From: Streptomyces sp. MUM 2J
GTDB taxonomy: Bacteria; Actinomycetota; Actinomycetes; Streptomycetales; Streptomycetaceae
Length of the DNA: 64,000 nucleotides
Assembly (NCBI RefSeq): GCF_022414535.1
Contig: NZ_JADWYM010000037.1
Location: 1-64,000 of the forward strand
Reading direction: 5' to 3'
Position numbers and translations under genes: made by a program. This document shows positions 1 to 7,815 of the stretch, piece after piece (positions within the stretch are counted from its first letter, which is position 1; each line of letters opens with the position of its first letter). Under the pieces are notes generated by a model, which saw nothing but the letters and a program-made list of their open reading frames with translations, did not search any database and was not told the DNA's origin.

Positions 1-2136
1 CAGTCGGAGGCCGCGGCCGCCCGCGCGGCTGCCGAGGAGGCCGACGCACAGGCGGCGCGGGCCACCCGGGCCGCCTCCGCCGCCCAGAGCCTCGCCGCCA
101 CGGCCGCGACCGCGGCGCGGGCGGCACGGGATGCCGCCGACTCCGCCGCGAACCACGCGGACAAGGCAGCCGACGCCGCGGACGAAGCCGCCAAGTACGC
201 AGGCCAAGCCGTCGACTACGCCAACCGCGCCACCCAGTACGCCGCCGACGCGAAGGAGGCGGCCGACGCGGCGGTGAAGGCCGTCGCGGACGCGCAGGCG
301 GTGGAGCAGCAGGCACGCGAGGCGGAGCAGGCCAAGATAGACCAGCACACCGAGCAGGGTATGGACGAGGCCCGCCGCCTCGCCGCCATCGAGCAGCAAG
401 ACGTCGAAGCCGCCCGCAACCAGCTCACGCAGAGTCAGGCACAGGACTCGGCCACCCGCGACCTCATCGCCCAGGCGGAGAACGCCCTCACGGCAGGGGA
501 CGAGGCGGCCGCGGTCGTCGCCGGCCGCACCGCCTGCGTCAACCTGCTGGCCTCCCACGGAACCTGGACCCGGGAGGCCGCCGAGTACGCCCTCGCCAAC
601 GACGACCAGGCCGTTCTGGCCTGGATCGACACCGACCGGATCCTGGCCCAGAACCAGGACGACCGCGAGACCGTCCTCTACCTCGCCCAGATCTCCACCG
701 TCGACGTCGCGGAAGCGGCGCAGCAGGCCCTCCAGTCCACCGACACCGGCGCCCCCACCGCCTTCCTCACCACCGGCATGGTCGAGGCGGCGAAGGACGA
801 CAACCTGGTCGCCCTCTTCCGCATCCTCGGGAAGAACCCCGGGGCGGCGGTCCGGAAGGCCGCCGAGGACGCCCTCGCCGCCGGCTCCGCCAAAGCCGTC
901 CACGACTTCTTCGCCACCGCCTACGGGAAGGCGCAGCAGGAGGACGACAAGGTCGCCGTCCTCTCCGTCCTCTCCTCCGCCGGGCCCTACACGAAGATGG
1001 CGGCGGAAGTGGCGGCGGAGGGCCCGGACTGGATGCGCCGGGACTTCCTGACCACCATCCACCCCCGCATGGTGCAACTCGACGCCGACGCCGCCGCCCA
1101 CATCGGCGCCATCCGCGCCTCCCTCGCCCACGCCGCCAAGGTCGCGCAGGACGCGCAGACGGACGCCGCGGAGGCGTCCAGGGCGGCGGCGGAGGCGAGG
1201 GATGCGGCGGACGAGGCGACCTGGTGGGCCGACGCCGCCGAGAAGTCCGCCACCCAGGCCGCCGAGTACGCCGAGGAGGCCGACGCGAACGCGGACGCGG
1301 CGGAGCAGTCCGCGAAGGACGCGGACGCATCGGCCGCGACGGCGAAGTCCGCAGCCCTGGCCGCGCGCAGCGCCGCCCGCCGCGCCAACTACTCCGCCAA
1401 CCGGGCCACCGCGTCGGCGAGTGCGGCGGTGCAGTCCGCCAACGACGCGCAGGCGTCCGCCACCGCCGCCCGCGCATCCGCGACTCAGGCCGGCAAGGAC
1501 GCGAAGGCCGCGGCGCAGGCCGCCTCCGAGGCACGCCAGGTCGCCGCCGCGAAGCGCAAGGCCGAGCAGGAGGCGGCTGCGAAGGCGGCCGCCGAGGCGG
1601 CGCGGAAGGCCAAGGAGGGCGGTGTCGACCCCGCCGACACCTCCGACAACGACAAGGTGGACCATCCCGGCACGTTCCTCGGCGGAACCAAGGACGACTG
1701 GCGGGACGTGGCCAACGTCCTCTCCGCCGTCTCCAGCATCAGCGGCGGGGTCGCCGCCGCGTCACTCCTCGTCCCCCCGCCGCTGGGTGAGGCGATCTCG
1801 GGAATCGCCGGCTCCATCTCCCTTGTCACCGGCGTCGCCAGCGCCGTCATCACCGGATTCACCGACGGCTGGACGTCGAAGGCCTTCCTCACCTCCGCCG
1901 CCGGAGTCGCCGTCGGTGTCCTCACCGGCGGTGTCCCCTTCACCAAGTTCGGCGGGGTGTCCGGCATCATCGATTGGGGCGCAGAAGGCCTGCGGTCCGC
2001 CCCCATCATCGCCGCACGCCTGGAGCAGGAAGTGATATCACCGGCCATCGGCGTCTTCACCACGAGTTGGGACAAGGCCACGGACACGGTCGGCAGCGCC
2101 GTCAGTGACACCTGGCATGCTCTGACCCCCTGGTAA
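1..2136 (+). CDS. Alanine-rich ALF-repeat protein with hydrophobic C-terminal domain, 5' end outside window
   Basis: The frame is open from base 1, so the true start lies upstream; 711 residues are visible. Residues 1-185 are an Ala/Glu/Asp-rich helical, probably coiled-coil, stretch. Residues about 187-360 carry degenerate repeats of the ALF type (for example REAAEYALANDDQAVLAWI and AVRKAAEDALAAGS), a family common in large exported actinobacterial proteins. A second Ala-rich coiled coil follows to about 540. The last 170 residues differ sharply: a short polar linker, then Gly/Ala/Val-rich hydrophobic segments (about 565-640) that could form a membrane-inserting hairpin. A small polytopic membrane gene starts 81 bases downstream. 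I infer a polymorphic-toxin-like layout with a pore-forming tip; the function is not proven. A structural surface protein is the main alternative. Confidence 0.75.
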   Translation, partial: QSEAAAARAAAEEADAQAARATRAASAAQSLAATAATAARAARDAADSAANHADKAADAADEAAKYAGQAVDYANRATQYAADAKEAADAAVKAVADAQAVEQQAREAEQAKIDQHTEQGMDEARRLAAIEQQDVEAARNQLTQSQAQDSATRDLIAQAENALTAGDEAAAVVAGRTACVNLLASHGTWTREAAEYALANDDQAVLAWIDTDRILAQNQDDRETVLYLAQISTVDVAEAAQQALQSTDTGAPTAFLTTGMVEAAKDDNLVALFRILGKNPGAAVRKAAEDALAAGSAKAVHDFFATAYGKAQQEDDKVAVLSVLSSAGPYTKMAAEVAAEGPDWMRRDFLTTIHPRMVQLDADAAAHIGAIRASLAHAAKVAQDAQTDAAEASRAAAEARDAADEATWWADAAEKSATQAAEYAEEADANADAAEQSAKDADASAATAKSAALAARSAARRANYSANRATASASAAVQSANDAQASATAARASATQAGKDAKAAAQAASEARQVAAAKRKAEQEAAAKAAAEAARKAKEGGVDPADTSDNDKVDHPGTFLGGTKDDWRDVANVLSAVSSISGGVAAASLLVPPPLGEAISGIAGSISLVTGVASAVITGFTDGWTSKAFLTSAAGVAVGVLTGGVPFTKFGGVSGIIDWGAEGLRSAPIIAARLEQEVISPAIGVFTTSWDKATDTVGSAVSDTWHALTPW

Positions 2137-2217
2137 TGAGCGGGTGATACGATCCGGGACGGAATACGGATGATTCGACAGCACCCTTCGTGTTCCGTTC
2201 CGGAAGGGCCACTGACC

Positions 2218-2607
2218 ATGTTCCTGTCCTTGCCCACCTTTGCCTGGGTCGCGATAGCAGCCGCCATCACCCCGATACACGTCGCCTTGATGCGCTGGAC
2301 GATGCCGACACCGAAGGGGAAGAAAAGCGTCTCCTTCATCCCGCCCGTCCTCGGCGTCACCATGGTCATGTACGCAGTGGCGAAAAACTACTCCTTCTCC
2401 GTCACGCTGTATCTGTACAGCTCCATTCTGCTCATGTTCGTCATCATGATCGTCCCGGTGAAGAAATGGGTCGCCGCCGACATTCTGAAACAAGAGCAGA
2501 ACCCGGACATCAAAGTGAAGGTTCACGCGCCGTCTCTGGTGTGGATCACCTTTTCGATGATCATCACCATGGGAGTCGTGGTCGCCGTCTGGCTGTCCAA
2601 CACCTGA
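2218..2607 (+). CDS. Small four-helix membrane protein, candidate immunity protein
   Basis: This 129-residue protein has four predicted membrane segments (about 5-22, 36-54, 58-78, 103-127) and a lysine-rich loop between the third and fourth. The ATG at 2218 is preceded by GGAAGGG; an upstream in-frame ATG at 2170 has no such site. I recognise no family. It follows the ALF-repeat protein in the same direction with no terminator between, so the two are probably co-transcribed. Its codon use is visibly less GC-rich than its neighbours (runs such as AAAAAC and ACAAGAG), which suggests an acquired gene. Small polytopic proteins beside pore-forming bacteriocins often confer immunity, which is the basis of the suggested role; this is inference only. 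Confidence 0.7.
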   Translation: MFLSLPTFAWVAIAAAITPIHVALMRWTMPTPKGKKSVSFIPPVLGVTMVMYAVAKNYSFSVTLYLYSSILLMFVIMIVPVKKWVAADILKQEQNPDIKVKVHAPSLVWITFSMIITMGVVVAVWLSNT

Positions 2608-2689
2608 CCCGACCGGTGGTTCGGCGGACGCGTCGGGGCACCCACCACCGCCACGGGGACGCGTCGGCCGACTCGGGAGCGGGCGTGAC

Positions 2690-2728
2690 GGCGGCTCCCA
2701 GGACCCGGTCGTGGTCCTCGGAGCCGCC
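2690..2728 (+). terminator. Hairpin after the four-helix membrane gene
   Basis: GGCGGCTCC (2690-2698) pairs with GGAGCCGCC (2720-2728), and AGGACC inside pairs with GGTCCT, leaving a 7-nt loop. It lies 83 bases after the stop codon of the upstream gene. No U-tract follows, which is usual for Streptomyces terminators. Confidence 0.55.
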
Positions 2729-2933
2729 TTCGTCGTACGGGGGGTGCCAAGGTCCACGCAACCGAGTCGGCCGGCGGAGGATCCGGCGGAGACGGTGCGG
2801 GCGCCCGGGCGGCATCCCCTTCCCGACCGGGGGCGAGGTGCGGCGGGACCGAGGAGACCGGCCGCCGACGACCCTGCCCGCGTCGGCGCGCACCTCGCCG
2901 GAACACCCCGCTCCCGCGCCCGCCCTTCGCACG

Positions 2934-2969
2934 CCTTCGCCCCGCCGAGTCGGCACGGCGGGGCGAAGG
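2934..2969 (-). terminator. Hairpin after the DUF6230 operon
   Basis: CCTTCGCCCCGCCG (2934-2947) is perfectly complementary to CGGCGGGGCGAAGG (2956-2969), with an 8-nt loop. It lies 70 bases past the stop of the last gene of the minus-strand operon. Confidence 0.65.
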
Positions 2970-3038
2970 GACCGGCGGCGTCTGCGGGCAGGAGTGCCCT
3001 CGGTGTGTCGTGGCCGCCGGAGCGGCTCGCGCCGACGG

Positions 3039-4484
3039 TCAGTCGGTGGTGTAGACGTGCATGCCGGGCACGGTCAGCGTCCCGCCGAACTGGGCGGCCT
3101 GGACGACCTTCACGTGGGTGAAGTAGATCAGCGGGATGTTCAGCGGCGGCGGGTTGTCCGGGCTGAACGTGATGGGTATCAGGCCGAAGAGGTTGCCGGA
3201 GATGCTCTGGGTGTACATCACCGTGGAGCCCTGCCGGATGGTGGACGTCGAGCCCCCGGAAGCCTGCACGTGGTAGGTCTTGCCGGACTGCTTGTCCTTG
3301 ACCGTCTGGTGCAGGTCGCCGATGTCGGTGCCGTCGTTGATGACGTACTTCAGGACCTTCTTCGTCGTCCCGCCCGCCGTCCGCACCTCGACGATGCCCT
3401 GGTAGTCGGCGCCCTTCAGCAGGAGCGAGCTGGCGTCGAGGTACCACGGGTCGTCGGCGACGAGGATCTCGTTGTCCACGCCGCTGAGGGCGTCGGTCGC
3501 CGCCTCGCAGTCGGCCGGGACCGGGGTGGAACTCGCCGACGGGCTCGGGGACGCGGCGACCGCGGGCGCCTCGGTGGCGCTCGGGGCCGGCTCCGCCGCC
3601 TTCGGGGCGGTGCCCCGGGCGGCGTCCCGCGCCGCGTCGGTCGCTGTGCCGCCGGCGGTCTTCCCGGTCGCACCGGTGCTGCCGCCTCCGTCCCCGGTAC
3701 CGGAGGTGGCGGTGTCCGTGGCGCCTCCCGACCCGGTCGTGGCGGAGGCGGTCGGCGTCGGAGTCGCGGTGGGCTCCGGGCTCGACGGCTCGGTGCCGCT
3801 GCCACTGCCACTGCCACTGCCACTGCCACCGGTGAAGATCCCGGCTATCGCGTCACCGAGAGCCTCCAGCAGGCCCTTGTCGGTCTCGGACGGCGACGGG
3901 GCGGGCGTCGGCGCGACGGTGGCGGTCTCCGCCGTCTTCGCGGTGTCCGTGCCCGCCGTATTCGCGGTGTCCGTGCCCGTCCCGGTGGAGCCGGTGCCGG
4001 ATCCCTCGGAGGCAGGAGACGCCGAGGACGTCGCGGTCGGCGTGGGCTGGGCGGCCTTGTCGTCGGAACCTGAATCCGGCGAAGAGGACCCGCCCGAACC
4101 GGAGTCCGGCGACGGTGTCTGCTCCTGTGCGGAGTCCTGCGTGCCCTGGCCCGCCTCCGCACCGGAAGTGCCCGCCGAGGCGGAGGGCTCCGGAGTGGTG
4201 GACGCGTCCTGTCCGCTGCCGTCCACGGCCGCCACACAGTCCTGGTACTCGTCGGCCAGCTTCGAGGACTGCGCCGAGGAGGGGTTGTTGTCGGCCACGG
4301 CCAGCGAGGCGGTGAAGCCCAGCCCCATCAGGACGGCGGTCGGCATCGCGACCGAGGCGATGGCCCGCCCGGCCGGCATGTGGAACCTGGTGAACAGCGG
4401 CTTCTTGGGTGCCGCATGGCGCGGCCCGGTTCTCACACGGAACGCTTCCGCGTCCGCCTCGTGAGTCACCTCGTCAGCCGGCAC
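3039..4484 (-). CDS. Secreted or membrane-anchored protein with long low-complexity linker, third gene of the DUF6230 operon
   Basis: Of the 481 residues, about 36-56 form one hydrophobic segment (signal or anchor). A short segment around DEYQDCVAAVDGSG follows, then roughly 240 residues of Ser/Thr/Pro/Gly/Ala low complexity including a Gly-Ser hexamer repeat, and a folded-looking C-terminal domain of about 165 residues beginning at PADCEAATDALSG. The GTG at 4484 follows GGGAGG and lies inside the end of the preceding gene (11-bp overlap), so translation is probably coupled. The layout suggests an envelope protein displaying its C-terminal domain through a flexible stalk. I do not recognise a catalytic motif. 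Reading upstream of 4484 gives only Arg/Pro-rich shadow sequence, so longer starts are unlikely. Confidence 0.8.
   Translation of the reverse strand: MPADEVTHEADAEAFRVRTGPRHAAPKKPLFTRFHMPAGRAIASVAMPTAVLMGLGFTASLAVADNNPSSAQSSKLADEYQDCVAAVDGSGQDASTTPEPSASAGTSGAEAGQGTQDSAQEQTPSPDSGSGGSSSPDSGSDDKAAQPTPTATSSASPASEGSGTGSTGTGTDTANTAGTDTAKTAETATVAPTPAPSPSETDKGLLEALGDAIAGIFTGGSGSGSGSGSGTEPSSPEPTATPTPTASATTGSGGATDTATSGTGDGGGSTGATGKTAGGTATDAARDAARGTAPKAAEPAPSATEAPAVAASPSPSASSTPVPADCEAATDALSGVDNEILVADDPWYLDASSLLLKGADYQGIVEVRTAGGTTKKVLKYVINDGTDIGDLHQTVKDKQSGKTYHVQASGGSTSTIRQGSTVMYTQSISGNLFGLIPITFSPDNPPPLNIPLIYFTHVKVVQAAQFGGTLTVPGMHVYTTD
3795..3830. repeat. Hexanucleotide repeat encoding Gly-Ser
   Basis: Six 6-bp units on the plus strand, four of them exact GCCACT, encode a Gly-Ser run in the linker of the minus-strand gene. 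Such in-frame hexamers can change linker length by slippage. Confidence 0.8.
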
Positions 4485-5145
4485 TGTGCCTCCCGTTCGC
4501 CCCGTTGCCCGGGCTCGTTCCTGACAGATCGTTCGGTGCGTTCCCCTCGTCCGCCGGCTGCGGGACCGCGGCGTCCGGAGCGGCAGACTCCGTGGCCGCG
4601 TCACCCCCGTTCGCGGTGGCCTCCTGCGCGGGGACCTCGCCCGCCGGGACCTCGCCCGCGGGGACCTCGCCCGCGGGGGCGGCGGTCTCCTGCGGTGCCG
4701 GGGCGGCCTCCGCCGTCGCGGCGGCGGTCGCTGCGGACTCCTCCGCGGGCGGCGCACCCGGTACCCAGGCGACGGCCATCGCGCCGCCGACGAGGGCGAA
4801 CAGGAAGCCGACCACGAAACCGCCGAAGTTGGACACGGGGATGGACACCAGCGCCAGCAGGATCGCCGCGACGCCCGCGAAGACGCGGATGTGCATCTGG
4901 ACCCAGAGGCTGATGCCGAGGACGACCAGCAGCACGCCGATGATGAGTGAGCCCGCGCCGGCGGTGGTGGACATCGCCAGCGTCAGGTGACCGAACTGCA
5001 GGTGCGCGTAAGGGAAGTACATGATCGGCACGCCACCGAACATGACGAACAGTCCGGCCCAGAACGGCCGCGTGCCCCGCCAGGCGCGGAACTGCAGCCT
5101 CCAGCGATTGGGCTGGCTGAGTGCGGCAGGAGTCTCGGCGCTCAT
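4474..5145 (-). CDS. DUF6114 family membrane protein
   Basis: This 223-residue integral membrane protein has four hydrophobic segments within about residues 25-145, starting around RPFWAGLFVMFGGVPIMYF, and an Ala/Glu/Pro-rich cytosolic or external tail (about 150-223) holding three exact PAGEV repeats. The sequence matches the Streptomyces DUF6114 family as I know it. The ATG at 5145 follows GGGAG at good spacing. It lies between the DUF6230 gene and the linker-rich secreted gene, overlapping the latter by 11 bases. These families travel together, so the three products probably form one envelope complex. No biochemical function is known to me. Confidence 0.85.
   Translation of the reverse strand: MSAETPAALSQPNRWRLQFRAWRGTRPFWAGLFVMFGGVPIMYFPYAHLQFGHLTLAMSTTAGAGSLIIGVLLVVLGISLWVQMHIRVFAGVAAILLALVSIPVSNFGGFVVGFLFALVGGAMAVAWVPGAPPAEESAATAAATAEAAPAPQETAAPAGEVPAGEVPAGEVPAQEATANGGDAATESAAPDAAVPQPADEGNAPNDLSGTSPGNGANGRHSAG
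4631..4675. repeat. 15-bp tandem repeat encoding PAGEV
   Basis: Three consecutive 15-bp units (gggacctcgcccgcc and two copies ending gcg) encode three PAGEV pentapeptides in the DUF6114 tail. Confidence 0.8.
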
Positions 5146-5277
5146 GGAAAACAGCTCCCTGGTGCGGCGTTGCTGTGGTGAGGGGTGGTTCTGCGGTGGT
5201 GGTGTGGGGGGATGCAGGCACGCGGAGAGAACGCGGGCGGGGGGCGCCTGAGCCTCCCCCCGCCCGTCACCGAGTGC

Positions 5278-5931
5278 CTAGTAGCACTCGTGGGTGCCCG
5301 CCTGGAGCTTCATCCTCAGACCCGGCAGCTTGAAGGTTCCGGCGGTGGTCGCCCACGCCGTCTGCTCCACGCCGTTCAGGTCCGCCGAGGTCGCCTGCTG
5401 GGCGAAGCCGTACGGGTTGGCCTGCTTCTGGCTCACCTCGCCCGCCTTCATCTTGGGACCCTTGTTCAGGTCCTGGCCGGCCACACCGATGTCGATGCCG
5501 TGGAACGTGGCATCGGCGGCGAGGTCCTCGACGTCGATGTACAGGTTCTCGGCGTGGACCTGCTTGGTCTCGTCGTCGCTGTTGCCCGCCGTCAGCTGCA
5601 GGCTCACCGAGCCCAGCAGCGGGATGTTGGGCGTGACGACCGACTGGCACATGTTCTTGATACGGGCGGTGTTGAACGCCGACACCGCGACGGGGTGGAG
5701 CGCCTTCTCACCGGTGAGGGTGTACCCCTGGTCGATGGCCCCGTACTGGGAGAAGCCCTCGCCGTGCAGCGTGTCGGCGCTCACCTTGAACGACTGGCCC
5801 GACACGCTGAACGACGCGGCCAGCGCGCCCTGAGCCAGGGCGACGCCTATCGCTGCCGTCGCGGCGACGCTGGGCACCATGACCACAGCGAACCGCTTCC
5901 ATCTGGTCCCGCCACGCACCTGGGACTCCAT
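5278..5931 (-). CDS. DUF6230 family exported protein
   Basis: A 217-residue protein with a basic N-terminus (WKRF) and a hydrophobic segment at about 15-38, followed by a beta-rich domain beginning ASFSVSGQSFKVSAD. This is the DUF6230 family; some databases carry an old and doubtful 'cholesterol esterase' label, and no catalytic Ser-His-Asp signature is evident here. The ATG at 5931 follows GGAGG with 4 nt between. It is the first gene of the three-gene operon, about 130 bases ahead of the DUF6114 gene. The upstream 670-bp region holds two dyads (TTACT..AGTAA) that may control the operon. The likely location is the cell surface, membrane-attached or released. Confidence 0.85.
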   Translation of the reverse strand: MESQVRGGTRWKRFAVVMVPSVAATAAIGVALAQGALAASFSVSGQSFKVSADTLHGEGFSQYGAIDQGYTLTGEKALHPVAVSAFNTARIKNMCQSVVTPNIPLLGSVSLQLTAGNSDDETKQVHAENLYIDVEDLAADATFHGIDIGVAGQDLNKGPKMKAGEVSQKQANPYGFAQQATSADLNGVEQTAWATTAGTFKLPGLRMKLQAGTHECY

Positions 5932-6308
5932 ATTTCCTCCTTCTCGGACGTACATCTCCTGCCTTCGGCTCGCCCCTCGACGGCGGCTCGGCCGGGCAGG
6001 GATGGGAGAAGTGCTACGTCCTCGGGAAGGAGAGCGCCCGTAGTCGAAGGCGCACAACGCACCCGAATCACCGGCGATCACCCCCGAGCGACAACCACTG
6101 GTCGCGCCTGACACGCATCACGCACAACCTTGCGGACAGGCTTCGCCTGGGTCGGCGAAGACCCCCCTGCCCTAGAGCCGGCACCACTGTCGCAGGCTCT
6201 GCTCGGTGGGGACCCAGGAACTCCCGTGGCCCGACCGGCTGTCGGGTGGTGGGAACGGACCGAGCGTGGCCGATCGTGGTGCATTCCGGCCGCCCGCACA
6301 AGGGGGTT

Positions 6309-6326
6309 CGTTACTCGCTAGTAACG
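6309..6326. promoter_or_regulatory. Dyad operator candidate 1 upstream of the DUF6230 operon
   Basis: CGTTACT (6309-6315) and AGTAACG (6320-6326) are perfect inverted arms around CGCT. The symmetry and size fit a dimeric repressor. A related dyad lies about 130 bases further upstream of the operon. Confidence 0.5.
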
Positions 6327-6440
6327 GCTGGATCACCGGCGGACGGCCGGCCGATCCCGGGTGGCGACGCACGGTGCCACTTCAGCGGAGGACAAAACTA
6401 TTGATCGCTGGACATAACCAGACAGAAAAACGACTGCGGC

Positions 6441-6453
6441 TTACTCGCAGTAA
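6441..6453. promoter_or_regulatory. Dyad operator candidate 2 upstream of the DUF6230 operon
   Basis: TTACT CGC AGTAA shares both half-sites with the dyad at 6309 but has one base less in the spacer. It sits in the AT-rich segment. Confidence 0.4.
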
Positions 6454-6518
6454 CAGCGGTCGCGATTACCAAGATTTGGCAAAGCGCGACCGCGTTGAAG
6501 GCATCTCGCCGATTTCCT

Positions 6519-6545
6519 CCACTCGGGCACCACGTGCCCGAGTGG
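6519..6545 (-). terminator. Terminator of the thioredoxin-TPR gene
   Basis: CCACTCGGGCAC (6519-6530) pairs perfectly with GTGCCCGAGTGG (6534-6545) around a 3-nt loop, 59 bases downstream of the gene's stop codon. Confidence 0.65.
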
Positions 6546-6564
6546 TCAACGGCCGGTCGAAAAC

Positions 6565-6610
6565 AGGTCTCTCGCCCCGCTCAGAACAGGTCTTCCGCCC
6601 CGCTCAGAAC
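6565..6610. repeat. 23-bp tandem repeat across a stop codon
   Basis: Two 23-bp units, differing at two bases, span the TGA of the minus-strand thioredoxin-TPR gene, so the stop codon and its flank are duplicated in tandem. Confidence 0.75.
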
Positions 6611-7575
6611 AGCGCTCGCGCCAGTGCCCGCCGAGCCGCCGTCACGCGCGGGTCCTCGGATCCCACGACCTCGAACAGCTCCAGGAGCCGCAGGCGCACG
6701 GCGTCCCGGTCGTCGCCCGCCGTGCGCTGCACGGCCTCGATCAGCCGCCCGAAGGCGTCCTCGACGTGCCCGCCGACCAGGTCCAGGTCGGCGGCGGTGA
6801 TCTGCGCCTGCACGTCGGCCGGCTTCTCGGCGGCCTCCTGGCGCACCTGCTGCGGGTCGACACCCTGGACCCGCTGGAGCAACTCGGCCTGGGCGAGACC
6901 GAGTCGGGCCTCGGGGTGGGTCGGGTCCTCTGCGAGCACGTTCTTGTAGGCCTGGACGGCACCGCCCAGGTCACCGGCGTCCAGGGCCTCGGCGGCGGCG
7001 TTCAGCACCGCCTCGTGCGGGCCGGCCGGGGCGGCCTGCGGGGTGGGAGCGCCCGGCTCGGCGTCCGGGTCGACGGTCAGACCCGTCAGCCCGAAGCGCT
7101 GCTCGCCCACCTGGATCAGCTGGTCGAGGGTCTGCCGGATCTCCGCCTCGCCCGCGACCCCCTGGAAGAGCGGCAGCGCCTGGCCGGCGACCACCGCGAA
7201 GACGGCCGGGATGCCCTGGATCCCGAACTGCTGCATCAGCATCTGGTTGGCGTCGACGTCGACCTTGGCAAGCAGGAACCGCCCGTTGTACTCGACGGCG
7301 AGCCGCTCCAGGACGGGGCTCAGCTGCTTGCAGGGCTGGCACCATTCGGCCCAGAAGTCGATGACGACGGGCACTTCGGTGGAGCGCTGGAGAACCTCGC
7401 GCTCGAAGCCGGCCTCGTCGACGTCGATGACGAGATCGGCGGGCGACACCGCGCCGACCCCGCCCTGCCGGGCCGCTTCGGCGCGCGCCTGCTCCGCCTT
7501 GGCCTTGGCTTCCTGGGCCGCCTTCACCGCGGCGAGGTCGACGGCGCCGCTCATGGACATGTTCCGTGGCTGCAT
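6604..7575 (-). CDS. Thioredoxin-fold co-chaperone-like protein with TPR repeats (YbbN/CnoX type)
   Basis: In this 323-residue protein, residues 1-45 are an Ala/Lys-rich lead, about 46-155 are a thioredoxin domain with WCQPC (Cys79, Cys82) and the cis-proline region IQGIPAV, and about 190-323 are TPR-like helices (ALDAGDLGGAVQAYKNVL, PTHPEARLGLAQAEL). The arrangement matches YbbN/CnoX, a thioredoxin-TPR holdase. The E. coli form lacks a redox-active CxxC, but this one has it and may also act in disulfide exchange. The ATG at 7575 follows GGAGG with an 8-nt gap; a second ATG at 7560 is possible. It is divergent from the TetR gene with a palindrome in between, and is cytosolic. Confidence 0.88.
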   Translation of the reverse strand: MQPRNMSMSGAVDLAAVKAAQEAKAKAEQARAEAARQGGVGAVSPADLVIDVDEAGFEREVLQRSTEVPVVIDFWAEWCQPCKQLSPVLERLAVEYNGRFLLAKVDVDANQMLMQQFGIQGIPAVFAVVAGQALPLFQGVAGEAEIRQTLDQLIQVGEQRFGLTGLTVDPDAEPGAPTPQAAPAGPHEAVLNAAAEALDAGDLGGAVQAYKNVLAEDPTHPEARLGLAQAELLQRVQGVDPQQVRQEAAEKPADVQAQITAADLDLVGGHVEDAFGRLIEAVQRTAGDDRDAVRLRLLELFEVVGSEDPRVTAARRALARALF

Positions 7576-7712
7576 GTGTCTATCCTCCCCCGTCCGCGCG
7601 TGTGCGAGAAAACGATGCGGGCGAGCCGTCCCCGACCCGCGTGCGCCGTCGGCGCCGGGTCCCCACCCGCGCCCCTGTGGTCGCCGCTCGTACGGGGTCC
7701 ACCGCACGCTTT

Positions 7713-7729
7713 CGCTACGACTCGTAGCG
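7713..7729. promoter_or_regulatory. Palindromic operator candidate between thioredoxin and TetR genes
   Basis: CGCTACGA C TCGTAGCG is a perfect dyad of 8-bp arms around one base, between two divergent genes, one of which encodes a TetR protein. TetR proteins commonly bind such sites next to their own gene. Confidence 0.6.
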
Positions 7730-7815
7730 TAATACACCGCGGGGGTGCGCGACACCTTGCCGCGGTGATCTCCCTCACCCACGGACACCCGCGAAGCGCC
7801 GGTTATGGTCATGGC

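Larger units (their letters stand above)
2608..3038. other. Convergent intergenic region
   Basis: No convincing gene. The region lies between two convergent transcription units and holds two long hairpins, listed separately, one suited to each direction. Confidence 0.7.
5932..6603. other. Long upstream region of the DUF6230 operon
   Basis: No gene is supported. The segment 6390-6480 is notably AT-richer than its surroundings and probably holds promoter elements for the minus-strand operon. Two TTACT/AGTAA dyads and the terminator of the thioredoxin gene lie here. Confidence 0.6.

Noticed and set aside
3472..4464. Long plus-strand frame opposite the stalked envelope protein
   Set aside because: Low-complexity Val/Ala/Pro sequence mirroring the linker; the minus-strand frame has a hydrophobic segment, ribosome site and coupling to its neighbours.
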